Shown here: piece by piece, positions 21,710 to 30,594 of the stretch
Layout: each line of letters opens with the position of its first letter
How positions within the stretch are numbered: position 1 is the stretch's first letter
From: Aculops lycopersici
Lineage: Eukaryota > Arthropoda > Arachnida > Trombidiformes > Eriophyidae
Direction: 5' to 3'
DNA length: 64,000 nt
NCBI GenBank assembly: GCA_015350385.1
Contig: WNKI01000003.1
Location: 58,006 to 122,005, forward strand
Notes under the pieces: generated by a model
What the model was told of the DNA's origin: nothing
Database searches by the model: none
What the model saw: only the letters and a program-made list of their open reading frames with translations
Made by a program: the position numbers and the translations under genes

Positions 21710-22021
21710 ATGTCCAGACGAACAAATCATCATTACGATAATCTGGATGACGACGACGAAGATGATAGCGTTTACCAACTTAGATCTAAGGTGAATCTAT
21801 TGAAGACTGTTTCCATTCAAATAGGTGAGGAAACTAGGGATCAAACTCGATTTTTAAGACAAGTTGATAGTGGGGCCGATAGTGTTTGGACACTGTTGGA
21901 TAAGAACATGCAAGGAGTCAAGAGGTTGGCTAACGCAGGACATAATAGAATAGTCTTCTACCTATTGGCATTTGCCTTTTTTGTTGTGATTGTTATTTAT
22001 CTCATGAACAAAAGATTGTGA
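21710..22021 (+). CDS. Bet1: BET1 family SNARE
   Basis: Small tail-anchored Qc-SNARE acting in ER-Golgi transport. The 103-residue product has an acidic N-terminus, a SNARE heptad region (LRSKVNLLKTVSIQIGEETRDQTRFLRQVDSG) and a C-terminal membrane anchor (FYLLAFAFFVVIVIYLM) ending in three residues, matching the size and layout of BET1/Bet1p (about 118-142). Uninterrupted. It is convergent with the COG1-like gene, 107 bases apart; both products act at the Golgi. Confidence 0.88.
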   Translation: MSRRTNHHYDNLDDDDEDDSVYQLRSKVNLLKTVSIQIGEETRDQTRFLRQVDSGADSVWTLLDKNMQGVKRLANAGHNRIVFYLLAFAFFVVIVIYLMNKRL

Positions 22022-22128
22022 TGTAGTCATCCATATTATTAATGTATTTATAGGAAGGGTTTCCAAGATCGAACGATTTAATATATGTACTATTTGTTTT
22101 TTAAATATAAATTTATCACTATCTATTA

Positions 22129-23364
22129 TTACTGTAAATGCGGTATCAACAAACCATACAACCTGATATTGGACTTGCTCAACTCGACAACATTTGACAT
22201 TAGCGATGATGAGATCATATATAACTCTATCGAATCTAGCAGAAGCTCATACTTGTCAGCGATTTTAGTGACCTTCGGGTCAAGATGCTCAATCAACTCG
22301 ATACTCTTGGACGAATTCAGAAGTATTCTGAGATACAACAGGTCGAAATAGAGTTGCATCGCCCGCTTTCTCCTCAGCTCCGGCTTAAGTTTCTCAATCT
22401 CGACTAACAAGTCGGTGTATACCTCTAGTGCTTCTTTTATGCATGTCGATAGACTCTCAACAATGGATCTTCTATTGAGATTCAGTCCAGCTACAATATT
22501 GATTACTCTACAAAATTCGTATTGGAAAGTATTTAGTTCAGGCGAGATGAATTTTGGTATCTGCACGTAACCTGGACCGAGACCCTTGGCTTCATTGATA
22601 CTTGGGTCTATTTCATTTGTTTGCGTGTTGAAATAAGAACATGGTTGAAATCTTCGTATTTGAGCCTTAAAGCTAGAGTCAAATAAATCTTGTCGCATCC
22701 TGTCGATCAGAAATTCGGACGAGGAGCTCAAACTCAGCCGATACAAATCATCTAGGTCGCATCCAGGAACAATTCCAGTTTTCTCGGGACCAGCCGACAA
22801 GATCTGATGCCAGATGTAATTCTTCATCATATCTTTTGCACGATTCAAAGATGTCTCGACACTATTGATGGCTTCTACCTGATCGGCAGGTAGTTCGTCT
22901 CGTTTTTTGTTCAACAAGTCGATAGTATCGGTGTAAATTTTAACACTTGACTTCAAGTCTCCCGAATCGAAGTGATCCCATAACTCAGAATACCTGGCCA
23001 TCAATTCTTTCAGCAAGTCGCCATCTTGTGAATTTGATATTTCGTCTTGTTGCGCTGCTTTACTTTCACTAGATTGGACTAACTTGGTGGTGGACTTCTT
23101 CGCAGAAGGCTCTCGAAAGCTAGTGTAAAACTCCGATATCTTCTTGTTGAGATTCCACAAAGAGGTTTCGGTAGTTTCGAGATTCAACCTCATAGATTTG
23201 ATTGCGTCACTAGTCTCTATAATATCATTATACTTGGACTTGACAGTCGTTTTCAATAAGTCGGTTTGTTTATCGATTTCGCTCGCAAGATTATCGCGAA
23301 CCAATCTAATCTCCTCAAATGAGTATTCCTTAAATATGGCCTCATAATTGTTGTCGCTGGCCAT
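22129..23364 (-). CDS. COG1: Shortened COG complex subunit 1 homologue
   Basis: Subunit of the conserved oligomeric Golgi tethering complex. The N-terminus (IFKEYSFEEIRLVRDNLASEI, then KYNDIIETSDAIKSMRLNLE) matches the COG1 helical start (EEIRGLERQV... RYRDLIEAADTIGQM). The C-terminal part (ALEVYTDLL; NRRSIVESLSTCI; RAMQLYFDLLYLRILLNS; KYELLLDSIELYMISSSL) resembles the COG1 C-terminus. At 411 residues it is under half the usual length of about 980; the middle is largely missing. The open frame extends upstream with TTG, but the first ATG is at 23364. VPS51 shares the N-terminal fold and is the main alternative. Confidence 0.62.
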   Translation of the reverse strand: MASDNNYEAIFKEYSFEEIRLVRDNLASEIDKQTDLLKTTVKSKYNDIIETSDAIKSMRLNLETTETSLWNLNKKISEFYTSFREPSAKKSTTKLVQSSESKAAQQDEISNSQDGDLLKELMARYSELWDHFDSGDLKSSVKIYTDTIDLLNKKRDELPADQVEAINSVETSLNRAKDMMKNYIWHQILSAGPEKTGIVPGCDLDDLYRLSLSSSSEFLIDRMRQDLFDSSFKAQIRRFQPCSYFNTQTNEIDPSINEAKGLGPGYVQIPKFISPELNTFQYEFCRVINIVAGLNLNRRSIVESLSTCIKEALEVYTDLLVEIEKLKPELRRKRAMQLYFDLLYLRILLNSSKSIELIEHLDPKVTKIADKYELLLDSIELYMISSSLMSNVVELSKSNIRLYGLLIPHLQ

Positions 23365-24338
23365 AGTAATGCTCAATTTTAAAAGTTATCATCGGATTTA
23401 GTTGGTTGATTTCTATGGCTTAATAATAAGTAGAAAAGTAAAAATATTTCGATCTAGTTTTCTGTATAAACTATTGTTTACCTTTTGCTGTAGATGAAAG
23501 ACAACAATAACAAGCAGTGGCCATTTACTCGTTCACGTGATCGATCATTATGCTCGCTCACTGCTCGGCGACTCGTTTCATGGAGAGCCTATAAGCCCTC
23601 ACTTGCGAAGACACCTGAAAATTCAGACTCGTTTCCTCGGACCGTCTTTCGAGTTGTTTATTTATCTTGTTCTTCCTGCTGATTTTCTTGGTCTTGTAAA
23701 AAACTCGCCAGAAGAGTGTTATGAGGCGAATTTACATATACGACTGGTGATCCGATTAGAGGCTTCCGAATACAAGGACGAAACTAACAATCCACGCGAC
23801 GAACTATCTCGTTCGAATGTTGGGGCGAGAGGTTTTGTGTAAGGAGATTTAGAAATCAAGTTCAGTTTGTAACAGTCATAGTTATGCTAATCTGAACCAC
23901 ATGGCATTCAAACTTGATCCGTTTTGTACTTGTTGGGCAGATAGAGCCAAGTACCGGCCAAGAGAGTATATAGAACCCAAACAATAATAAAAAACAAGCA
24001 AATTTGATTGGCCATTACATTGTCTCTTCTGGTGGCATTCAACAAGTCGACTACCGAGACTTGAATACTCAATACATCATCTCAATTTTTGTCGGCAAAG
24101 TCTGCAAAATGATTGATAATTTGCTGCCTCCTTATGATGCATTTTCCAGTACCACAATCAAATCTTTCAGGTTATGCCTTACTCACACCATGAGGTGGCC
24201 TTGAAACCAAAATATCAATAAGAATTCAACCAGCCGTAAAAGATACGCGAAACTAGAGATCGAAAAAAGATGCAAACATCACAAGGTTGAGGTGGTAGGT
24301 TGTGATACTGTAGGTGTGTTAAAGTTTAGTTCATTAAT
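23365..24338. other. Intergenic region between COG1 and MAGI
   Basis: About 970 bases without a supportable gene. A 101-codon plus-strand frame at 23537-23842 lacks a recognisable motif. Near 24288 a sequence looks superficially like let-7 but is not accepted. Confidence 0.5.
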
Positions 24339-27300
24339 TTAAGTTGCATATAATGGCAAGCTAGTCTGACTGTGAACTTGATTAGAAGTTGTGTCCATTT
24401 GCATTGGATGCTGGAAGTGCTGCCATTGATCGTTGAAGATCAAATTAGATTGAGATTGAGTTTGGGATTGTACACCGAGGTGGCCAACCTCGCCACCTTG
24501 TTGCGAATTGATTATGCTTCCTCCCACAAAGGAACCATTGAGATCGGAAATGGACTCTACGCCAATGAGTGCCGGGGTATCATTTTGATTGTGAAAACTA
24601 GTTGGCTTTGGCATTGGATTGACAGTTTTCATTTCGGCGGTAACTTGATCAAATTTTCGCAAAGCTTGAGGCGAATCCACTAGAAGACTTGGGGGCGTAA
24701 CGTAATTTCGGCGAAGTTTCAACTTAACAATTGGGTCACTGTACTTGATTATGGTCGCCGCTTGTTGGTGAGTCATGCCTGCCGTTGGAATTCCATTGAT
24801 TTCAATGATTTGATCGCCAACATTTAGCAAATCTCGAGCAGGTCCATCGGGAGCAACTCGCAGGATGTAGAAGGGAGTTCCATGGTTATCGGCGCCGCCT
24901 CGAACACTAAACCCAAAGCTGTCGCTTTGAGCGCATTTGATAAGTTCGACTGTGTAGCAATCGACAGGTATAATGCGCAACCTTAGGGTGCTGCCACACC
25001 CTTTGATCATGTCGACAATCTCCGGGTGCTCTATGTTTGGTGTTATGTAACGCCCATTCACTGCAATAATTCTATCGCGCACATGCAACTGCTGACACCT
25101 GTCGGCTGGGCTGCCCTCGATGATTCGACCAATTAGAGCACAGTTGCCGCTTGATATGATAACAAATCCAAACCCCTCGTCTACATTTTTAGACAACACA
25201 ACCTCGCAAGCCTCAGCAAACTTCTTCCGGCGAACCACAAGCGAGGCCCGATTGGAGCAAGCTGAGATTAGCTCGACCACATGTTGATGAGTCTCGCCGA
25301 CGACATTTATATTGTTGATAGATATAATCTCGTCGCCAGACTTTAAACGTCCGTTTTTGCTAGCAGCACCACCAAAAACAATGCTTCCAATACTAATGGC
25401 TCGCTCAACTTCAGCACCACCAATCAAACGAATACCCCAATTTGAATCGGTGTTCTCGCGATCCAAATCTACCTGGTGATATTCGTAATCATCCGGAGTT
25501 TCCTCATTTGTCGGCACTTTCGCTTGCTGCAGATCATTATATTGATTGTGATAACCATTCATGAAACCATTGCTTTCAAGATGAGGATGCGGCTGATATA
25601 TAATGTGAGGGGCATAGGGTTGGTACTGATGATGCGGTTGATTTGTACTTCCCATCGGAGGCAAGCTCTCATATTGCATTTGCTGCCGTTGCATTGCAAT
25701 CTCTTCGTTATTTGCGTAAAAGTTTTCTACGTTGTTGGCCTGATTGATTGTGGCTAAAAATTGTTGGGAGTGTGGAGGTTTTGGTGGAACTTGGAGTGGA
25801 TATTGATACTGCTCGCTCTTGATCAGCTCACAATTAGAATATAATGGCATGGGGTGATAGTCTGAGTTGCTCACTGTTTGCAGAGGCAACGAAGCAGGCG
25901 GATTTGAGGGCGGCAAAATCGGTTGATATTGAGAGGCTTGTTGCTGTTGCATACGCATCATCATGAGTTTATCATTGTTCATAAAGTTGTTATACTCATT
26001 CATGTTGTGCAAACCATTTGCGTTGGTAAACTTGACTGGAGGAAGAGATACCTCCGACGGATTAACAGAGTTGGATCCATTATCTCTAGCAAAACCCTCA
26101 GAGTTCGTAGTAGAGGAAGGCCGAGGCGGCTGAATAAAGTTGGTGGGTTGGGGTAGACCGGAAGCTTCGTTTGCTTCATATCCAGCATAGATATTTTGCT
26201 CTTGACTAGCAACAACAGGTTGTTGTTGTTGCTGCTGCTGATACACCCCATAGATTGATTGTGGGTGCGTGACTGCAACGGGTTGCTGGTGCATCATCAC
26301 ATAGTCGGCCACTGGTAGCTGTGAGCTTGAAACACTAGGGTACGGGATGGGAGGTAGTTGTTGCGCAATCGATGGCATAAAGGCGTTCGGCACCTCGGGT
26401 GGAGCAAACAAGGTTCTGGAAATAGTATTCTGCTGTCCAGATCTCTGAAGCATTAAACTGTCGACATTTGGAGTTTTGCAGTTCCTTTGTGGGGTATTAT
26501 GTTGTGAAAACTCGCCGTTACTTTCGCTTCTCATTGCGGCAGGTGTTTTACTGCGGAATCTTCGCTTTCGTTTAACAACCAAACTAACATCCTCGCCAGC
26601 TGGACATTGTTTTAGAGTCTCGACAACCTGTTGGTGGGTCATCTTGGTCATGTCTTGGCCATTAATATTTATCAAAATATCACCTTGCTTGAGATTCGAG
26701 CAAACTTCGTTGTTCTGGATGACTCGCACCTTTTGTCCGGCAACGGAGTCTCCAATTGTAAAGCCAAAACCCTTGTCGCCTCTCTTGAGGACCACGTTTA
26801 TAAAGTCAAAATCTTGATGGACAGCAATGCTTGGACTTTGAGTGCTGACATACTGACTTGTTGTTGGTACGCCAATTGAGTTGTCGATTGTTTGGGGATG
26901 TGGGTGTGCTCCATAGATGTCAGAGTTCAATGCAACAGCCAAATCGCCGTTGGTCCCATTACTGAATAGGTACTCGTCGGGGACTAGATTTGCATCGACC
27001 ATATACTGGCTCCTCGCAAATGTGAGCCTAACTCGATCGCCAACTGCAAAGGTTGAAAATAATCGAGCGACATCAGTATGAGCCAATCCAGACACAGAAA
27101 CGCCTACAGCTGAGACAAGGATATCACCCGGCCTAATGATGCCGCAGGAATAAGCTGGCCCACCGGGAATGACACTTCGAACCAATAGAAGTCCACTGTC
27201 CGATTCAACAAGGGTGAATCCAAAGCCCATCGAGCCTTTAGTGAGCTCAATCTCATAGGGTCTTTCGTATTGTGTCCTTTGAGCATTGTGGTCAATGTAA

Positions 27301-27734
27301 TAAGTGCCATGCGTTTGGTCAATAACTCGCTCCCATCCATTTGGTAAGGCTTCATTATCGATTGCCACAATCTGTTGCGGCTGTGAGTTGAGAGTATCTT
27401 CTTGAGGTTCAATAACTGATGGTTGATGTGGTGGTGGCAAATTCGGGGTCTCAATGATAGGTAAGGGTCGCATCAGTTCGTTTGTATTTGCATCTTGATT
27501 TGTTGTTTCTAATTGATCGATTGGAATCGGTAGATGCTGGTCATGATCGATTGAGTTAATAAATGATGATGGTATGTCGTTAGTTTCATGAAAATTGGAC
27601 ACCTTATCCAAAATAAGTGGCGGTGGCCGTTGGATGATTCGATTCTTCAGACCATTGGGCTTGTTCGCGATCCCAGTGGCGGGCTTCACACTGTTCAAAT
27701 CTTGGATTGAGTTATTATTGTTACTATCCTCCAT
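24339..27734 (-). CDS. Magi: MAGI-like scaffold with one WW and five PDZ domains
   Basis: Scaffold of cell junctions that binds C-termini of membrane proteins. The 1,131-residue product has one WW domain at about 130-160 (LPNGWERVIDQTHGTYYIDH) and five PDZ domains: about 161-245 (GSMGFGFTLVES), 310-395 (GDKGFGFTIGDS), 735-825 (SNWGIRLIGGAEV), 830-910 (EGFGFVIISSG) and 915-1000 (DSFGFSVRGGADN), separated by Gln/Pro-rich linkers. PDZ order and spacing fit MAGI PDZ1-5. The N-terminal PDZ0, the inactive guanylate kinase domain and one WW domain of vertebrate MAGI are missing. The ATG at 27734 is in good position. All of it is one exon. Confidence 0.87.
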   Translation of the reverse strand: MEDSNNNNSIQDLNSVKPATGIANKPNGLKNRIIQRPPPLILDKVSNFHETNDIPSSFINSIDHDQHLPIPIDQLETTNQDANTNELMRPLPIIETPNLPPPHQPSVIEPQEDTLNSQPQQIVAIDNEALPNGWERVIDQTHGTYYIDHNAQRTQYERPYEIELTKGSMGFGFTLVESDSGLLLVRSVIPGGPAYSCGIIRPGDILVSAVGVSVSGLAHTDVARLFSTFAVGDRVRLTFARSQYMVDANLVPDEYLFSNGTNGDLAVALNSDIYGAHPHPQTIDNSIGVPTTSQYVSTQSPSIAVHQDFDFINVVLKRGDKGFGFTIGDSVAGQKVRVIQNNEVCSNLKQGDILININGQDMTKMTHQQVVETLKQCPAGEDVSLVVKRKRRFRSKTPAAMRSESNGEFSQHNTPQRNCKTPNVDSLMLQRSGQQNTISRTLFAPPEVPNAFMPSIAQQLPPIPYPSVSSSQLPVADYVMMHQQPVAVTHPQSIYGVYQQQQQQQPVVASQEQNIYAGYEANEASGLPQPTNFIQPPRPSSTTNSEGFARDNGSNSVNPSEVSLPPVKFTNANGLHNMNEYNNFMNNDKLMMMRMQQQQASQYQPILPPSNPPASLPLQTVSNSDYHPMPLYSNCELIKSEQYQYPLQVPPKPPHSQQFLATINQANNVENFYANNEEIAMQRQQMQYESLPPMGSTNQPHHQYQPYAPHIIYQPHPHLESNGFMNGYHNQYNDLQQAKVPTNEETPDDYEYHQVDLDRENTDSNWGIRLIGGAEVERAISIGSIVFGGAASKNGRLKSGDEIISINNINVVGETHQHVVELISACSNRASLVVRRKKFAEACEVVLSKNVDEGFGFVIISSGNCALIGRIIEGSPADRCQQLHVRDRIIAVNGRYITPNIEHPEIVDMIKGCGSTLRLRIIPVDCYTVELIKCAQSDSFGFSVRGGADNHGTPFYILRVAPDGPARDLLNVGDQIIEINGIPTAGMTHQQAATIIKYSDPIVKLKLRRNYVTPPSLLVDSPQALRKFDQVTAEMKTVNPMPKPTSFHNQNDTPALIGVESISDLNGSFVGGSIINSQQGGEVGHLGVQSQTQSQSNLIFNDQWQHFQHPMQMDTTSNQVHSQTSLPLYAT

Positions 27735-27843
27735 TTTGCTACCTTTATTTTCTCTGGCACTTGTTGCCTATGTGTTTGAGTAGAATTAAAATTTCCACAA
27801 AAATAATGCGTTTGGAAACTCTCTTGGCAGCCTCTGTGTTTTT

Positions 27844-27900
27844 GTTGCTGCTACTGCTGCTGCTGCTGCTTCTACTACTGCTACTGCTGCTACTGTTGTT
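27844..27900. repeat. CTG-type trinucleotide repeat
   Basis: Interrupted run of CTG/CTA/CTT triplets in the presumed MAGI 5' UTR or promoter. Confidence 0.7.
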
Positions 27901-28069
27901 ACCGCTAATCTGGTACCCGCTGCCTGTCATGCCGTTCCCCCTCGGCAGGAGCCATCAAAGTCAACGCCCATCTAATCAACTTTAGCTCACTCCCGACAAC
28001 CCGAATCTGTTTAGAAATCAAACACAATAAATCGAACGAGAAAAACGACTCACTATCCTCAGCTTTCCT

Positions 28070-28075
28070 TTTATT
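28070..28075 (-). terminator. Poly(A) signal of the charged-protein gene
   Basis: Minus-strand AATAAA about 70 bases past the stop at 28144, which supports the spliced gene model rather than an end at 28458. Confidence 0.5.
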
Positions 28076-28143
28076 CAATCCCCGCGGGCCGCGGCATGAA
28101 ATGCCGATGGCCTGCGTAAAAGCCGTCCGCTGCGCAAACACTC

Positions 28144-29306
28144 TTATTTAGCCTCTGACTGTACCTTTTTCTTGTTTTGCCTAGTGACGCTCGCTTCTGC
28201 GGCTGCTCCTTCTGCTTGCATGGCCACGCCTCCCCCTTGACTAGCAATGGACAATCGCACACTTGTGGCACCGGTCCGAAAAACTTGGACGAACCTCACA
28301 CTCGACCCGGGTGTCGGCATGCTTTTTGCCCCGACGTTATTGCGTATTATTCTCCTTGGGCCTGTAGGTTGTCCTCCTTGCGCTATGCCTGCAAATTGGA
28401 CACCTGTTGTAATTGCGCTAATAAGGTACCATTATTACCCACAAAAATGGGGTTAGTTTACCTGCGCCTACGAGCTGGTTTTTGGGCGACTCGGCGACCC
28501 GACTTGTTGCTTGACCCTCTTGACTGTTGCCTCTGCCGGCCCCTGCCCTTAGCCGGTCCTCGCTGCCTCCTCTGAGGAGGTTTCCTCTGGACTCTCACTG
28601 ATTCCTCTTCATCCTCATCCTCACCCTCCTCGTCTTCATCCTCATCCTCTTCTTCTTCCTGTTCACCTTGATTTTGTGCCTGATTGACACAATGCACCCG
28701 GCAACATCGAGTACATTTCAGCTCCTCCTCCTCCTCCTCCTCCTGCTTGCTGCCACTGGCGCCCTCCTTCTTGGCGCCCGACTGCTGGCTTGCTGTTGGC
28801 TGCGACTCACCCCGCTGTGCGCCAGGGTGCTGCCCGTGCTCCTTCTGGCCTCCAACCGGCTCCTGCTTACCCTCGTCCTGCTTTCCCGCTCCGTCGACCT
28901 GCTTGCCCTGGTCCTGCTTGCCGTGGGCCTTCTCCTCCGCCGAGGTACACTTCTGGTCCTGCTTGTGCGAATGTTGCTGGTTGGCTGCCGACGCCGCCGC
29001 ACCTGTCTCCTTCTTGCCGCTGCCATCTGAAGATGCGCCGACGCCTTCCGGCTGGGTTAAGTTGTTACCCGTGGTGCTGGCCTGAGAGGTCGACTCCTGA
29101 GGCTTCTTTGCCTCTTGCTTGCTACCTTGTTCCGCTTGCTGACTACCACTCTGTCGACCTTGTTGCTGTTGTTGACCTTGAGGCTGATGGTTGTTTGCTT
29201 GAGGGTTCAAAGAGCAACTGCAATTGCAAACGTGGTTATTGTTCTTATTAGTAACGTCCTTTTTGTCCCCTGGCAAATCGTCGGTCTTTTGCTTCTTATT
29301 AGTCAT
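28144..29306 (-). CDS. Unidentified charged low-complexity protein, spliced across a 44-base intron
   Basis: The first exon (28462-29306) encodes a Gln/Gly/Lys/Ser-rich chain with two Cys clusters (HVCNCSCSL near the start; LKCTRCCRVHC after a Glu run), a long Asp/Glu tract and a basic tail. Read through, it stops three bases into a perfect donor (CGCAG|GTAAAC). An acceptor TTATTAG lies 44 bases downstream; splicing joins phase 2 to a 274-base exon (28144-28417) open for 90 codons (QFAGIAQGGQPTGPRRIIRN ... KKKVQSEAK), with a poly(A) signal behind. Total 372 residues. The acidic-then-basic pattern suggests nuclear or RNA-binding use, but no family is recognised. The C-terminal exon is too complex to be chance, though the acceptor could be one of several nearby AGs. 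Confidence 0.65.
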
Positions 29307-29580
29307 CTTTGGTTCAACAAAATAAGCCGACTAACAGAGAAATACTAGGCGAGATAAAGCAGCAGCAACAGGTCGCTTGAGGTGGAGGGGCTCCACCGTG
29401 GGGCGCACTACGCGATAAAAAATCCAGAGCCGCTAGAGCTATGCGCTCACAAGAAGGGAGTAGCAGACGACAAAAAAATAACAACAGGTAACAGGAGATC
29501 ATTATTGAAATGTGGGCATTTTAGCGAGGTATATTAAGAAATACAATCGTACCTCCAGTTCCCCTGATGGGAAAAATAAT

Positions 29581-30563
29581 TTAGTCCATTAGCTGGCACT
29601 GATTCATAAGCACTCCCTGATTCTTATTTGTTTGAACAAAATTCAATCGGATGTCGTTAATGGTGACATCCGCAATGCAGCCATGATAATTGGTCGGTAT
29701 TTGTTGATTCCTCAACAGGGGAATGTATTTATCCTCCACTCCACCGAAATACAAAACCTTTCTCAGCTGCTCGATATTATCGGACTGCCTTTTTCCTGCC
29801 AAATTATCCGGCGCACCCAAATATGTCAAGAAGCTTTTGGTCTCGCGATTGCCAATTATTGAGTTATCGTTGTAATTAAGTCTCTTAGACTCGTTCAAAT
29901 CGGAGACATTTCTCTGCGGTTGACTGGCGACCTCATTGTCAAAATTTCTCACTCGTTTGCGTATCAATGTTTGCATCCGGTCAGTCTGTCTCGATTGCGC
30001 GACTCGCTCGTGGAGTTGACTATCATGTTGGCCATCCCAAGTGGAGGATATTGCTTCGCCGCCATTTGTGTTTGCCACTGATGCGTCCAGTAGAACTGTG
30101 AACTGATCCTTGTACATGTAACGATCGTCTATTATAGCCCTTACACTATACCTAACGCGTTTGTTTGCTTGCAGTTCCGTTAGAGGCACTCCGGTACCAC
30201 TTTTTGATGATATGGTTGTTGCCGTGGCCGCCGCCGATGTTGATTTTGCATCAACAGGCCGAGTTGAATTGCCGATCTTGCTGGACTGTTTAACATTAGT
30301 CGAGTTAACATCAATCTCGGGAGTCAACAAGTGTCGTCTTAATCGCAAGTGCAGCGTGTGCCACTGACCGTCGCCAAGAACAATGTGAGATTCAAATCTA
30401 AGCTTCCGGTCGAAGTTTATCGCGATCATCAAGCGGCCACCCTGGATGTAAACAGACACAAAGGACGAGTGGTCCGGACGTGAGTGGTGCAAGAGTAGTC
30501 CGTTTGGCGATTGGCTCTTGAATCTGATGGTCAAGCGTCGGATGTGACCGCTACTGTCGTACA

Positions 30564-30594
<31 letters not shown>

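Larger units (their letters stand above)
27735..28143. other. Gap between MAGI and the charged-protein gene
   Basis: About 410 bases holding the MAGI promoter and the 3' UTR of the upstream gene. Contains a CTG-rich microsatellite (27844-27900) and a small GGCAT/ATGCC hairpin near 28093. Confidence 0.5.

Noticed and set aside
24285..24312. let-7-like sequence TGAGGTGGTAGGTTGTG
   Set aside because: It has a mismatch inside the seed and the 3' part departs from let-7. The only local fold pairs ATCACAA with TTGTGAT across a 15-base loop, not a microRNA precursor.
28093..28105. GGCAT/ATGCC hairpin as a regulatory element
   Set aside because: Five-base stem; chance occurrence is likely.
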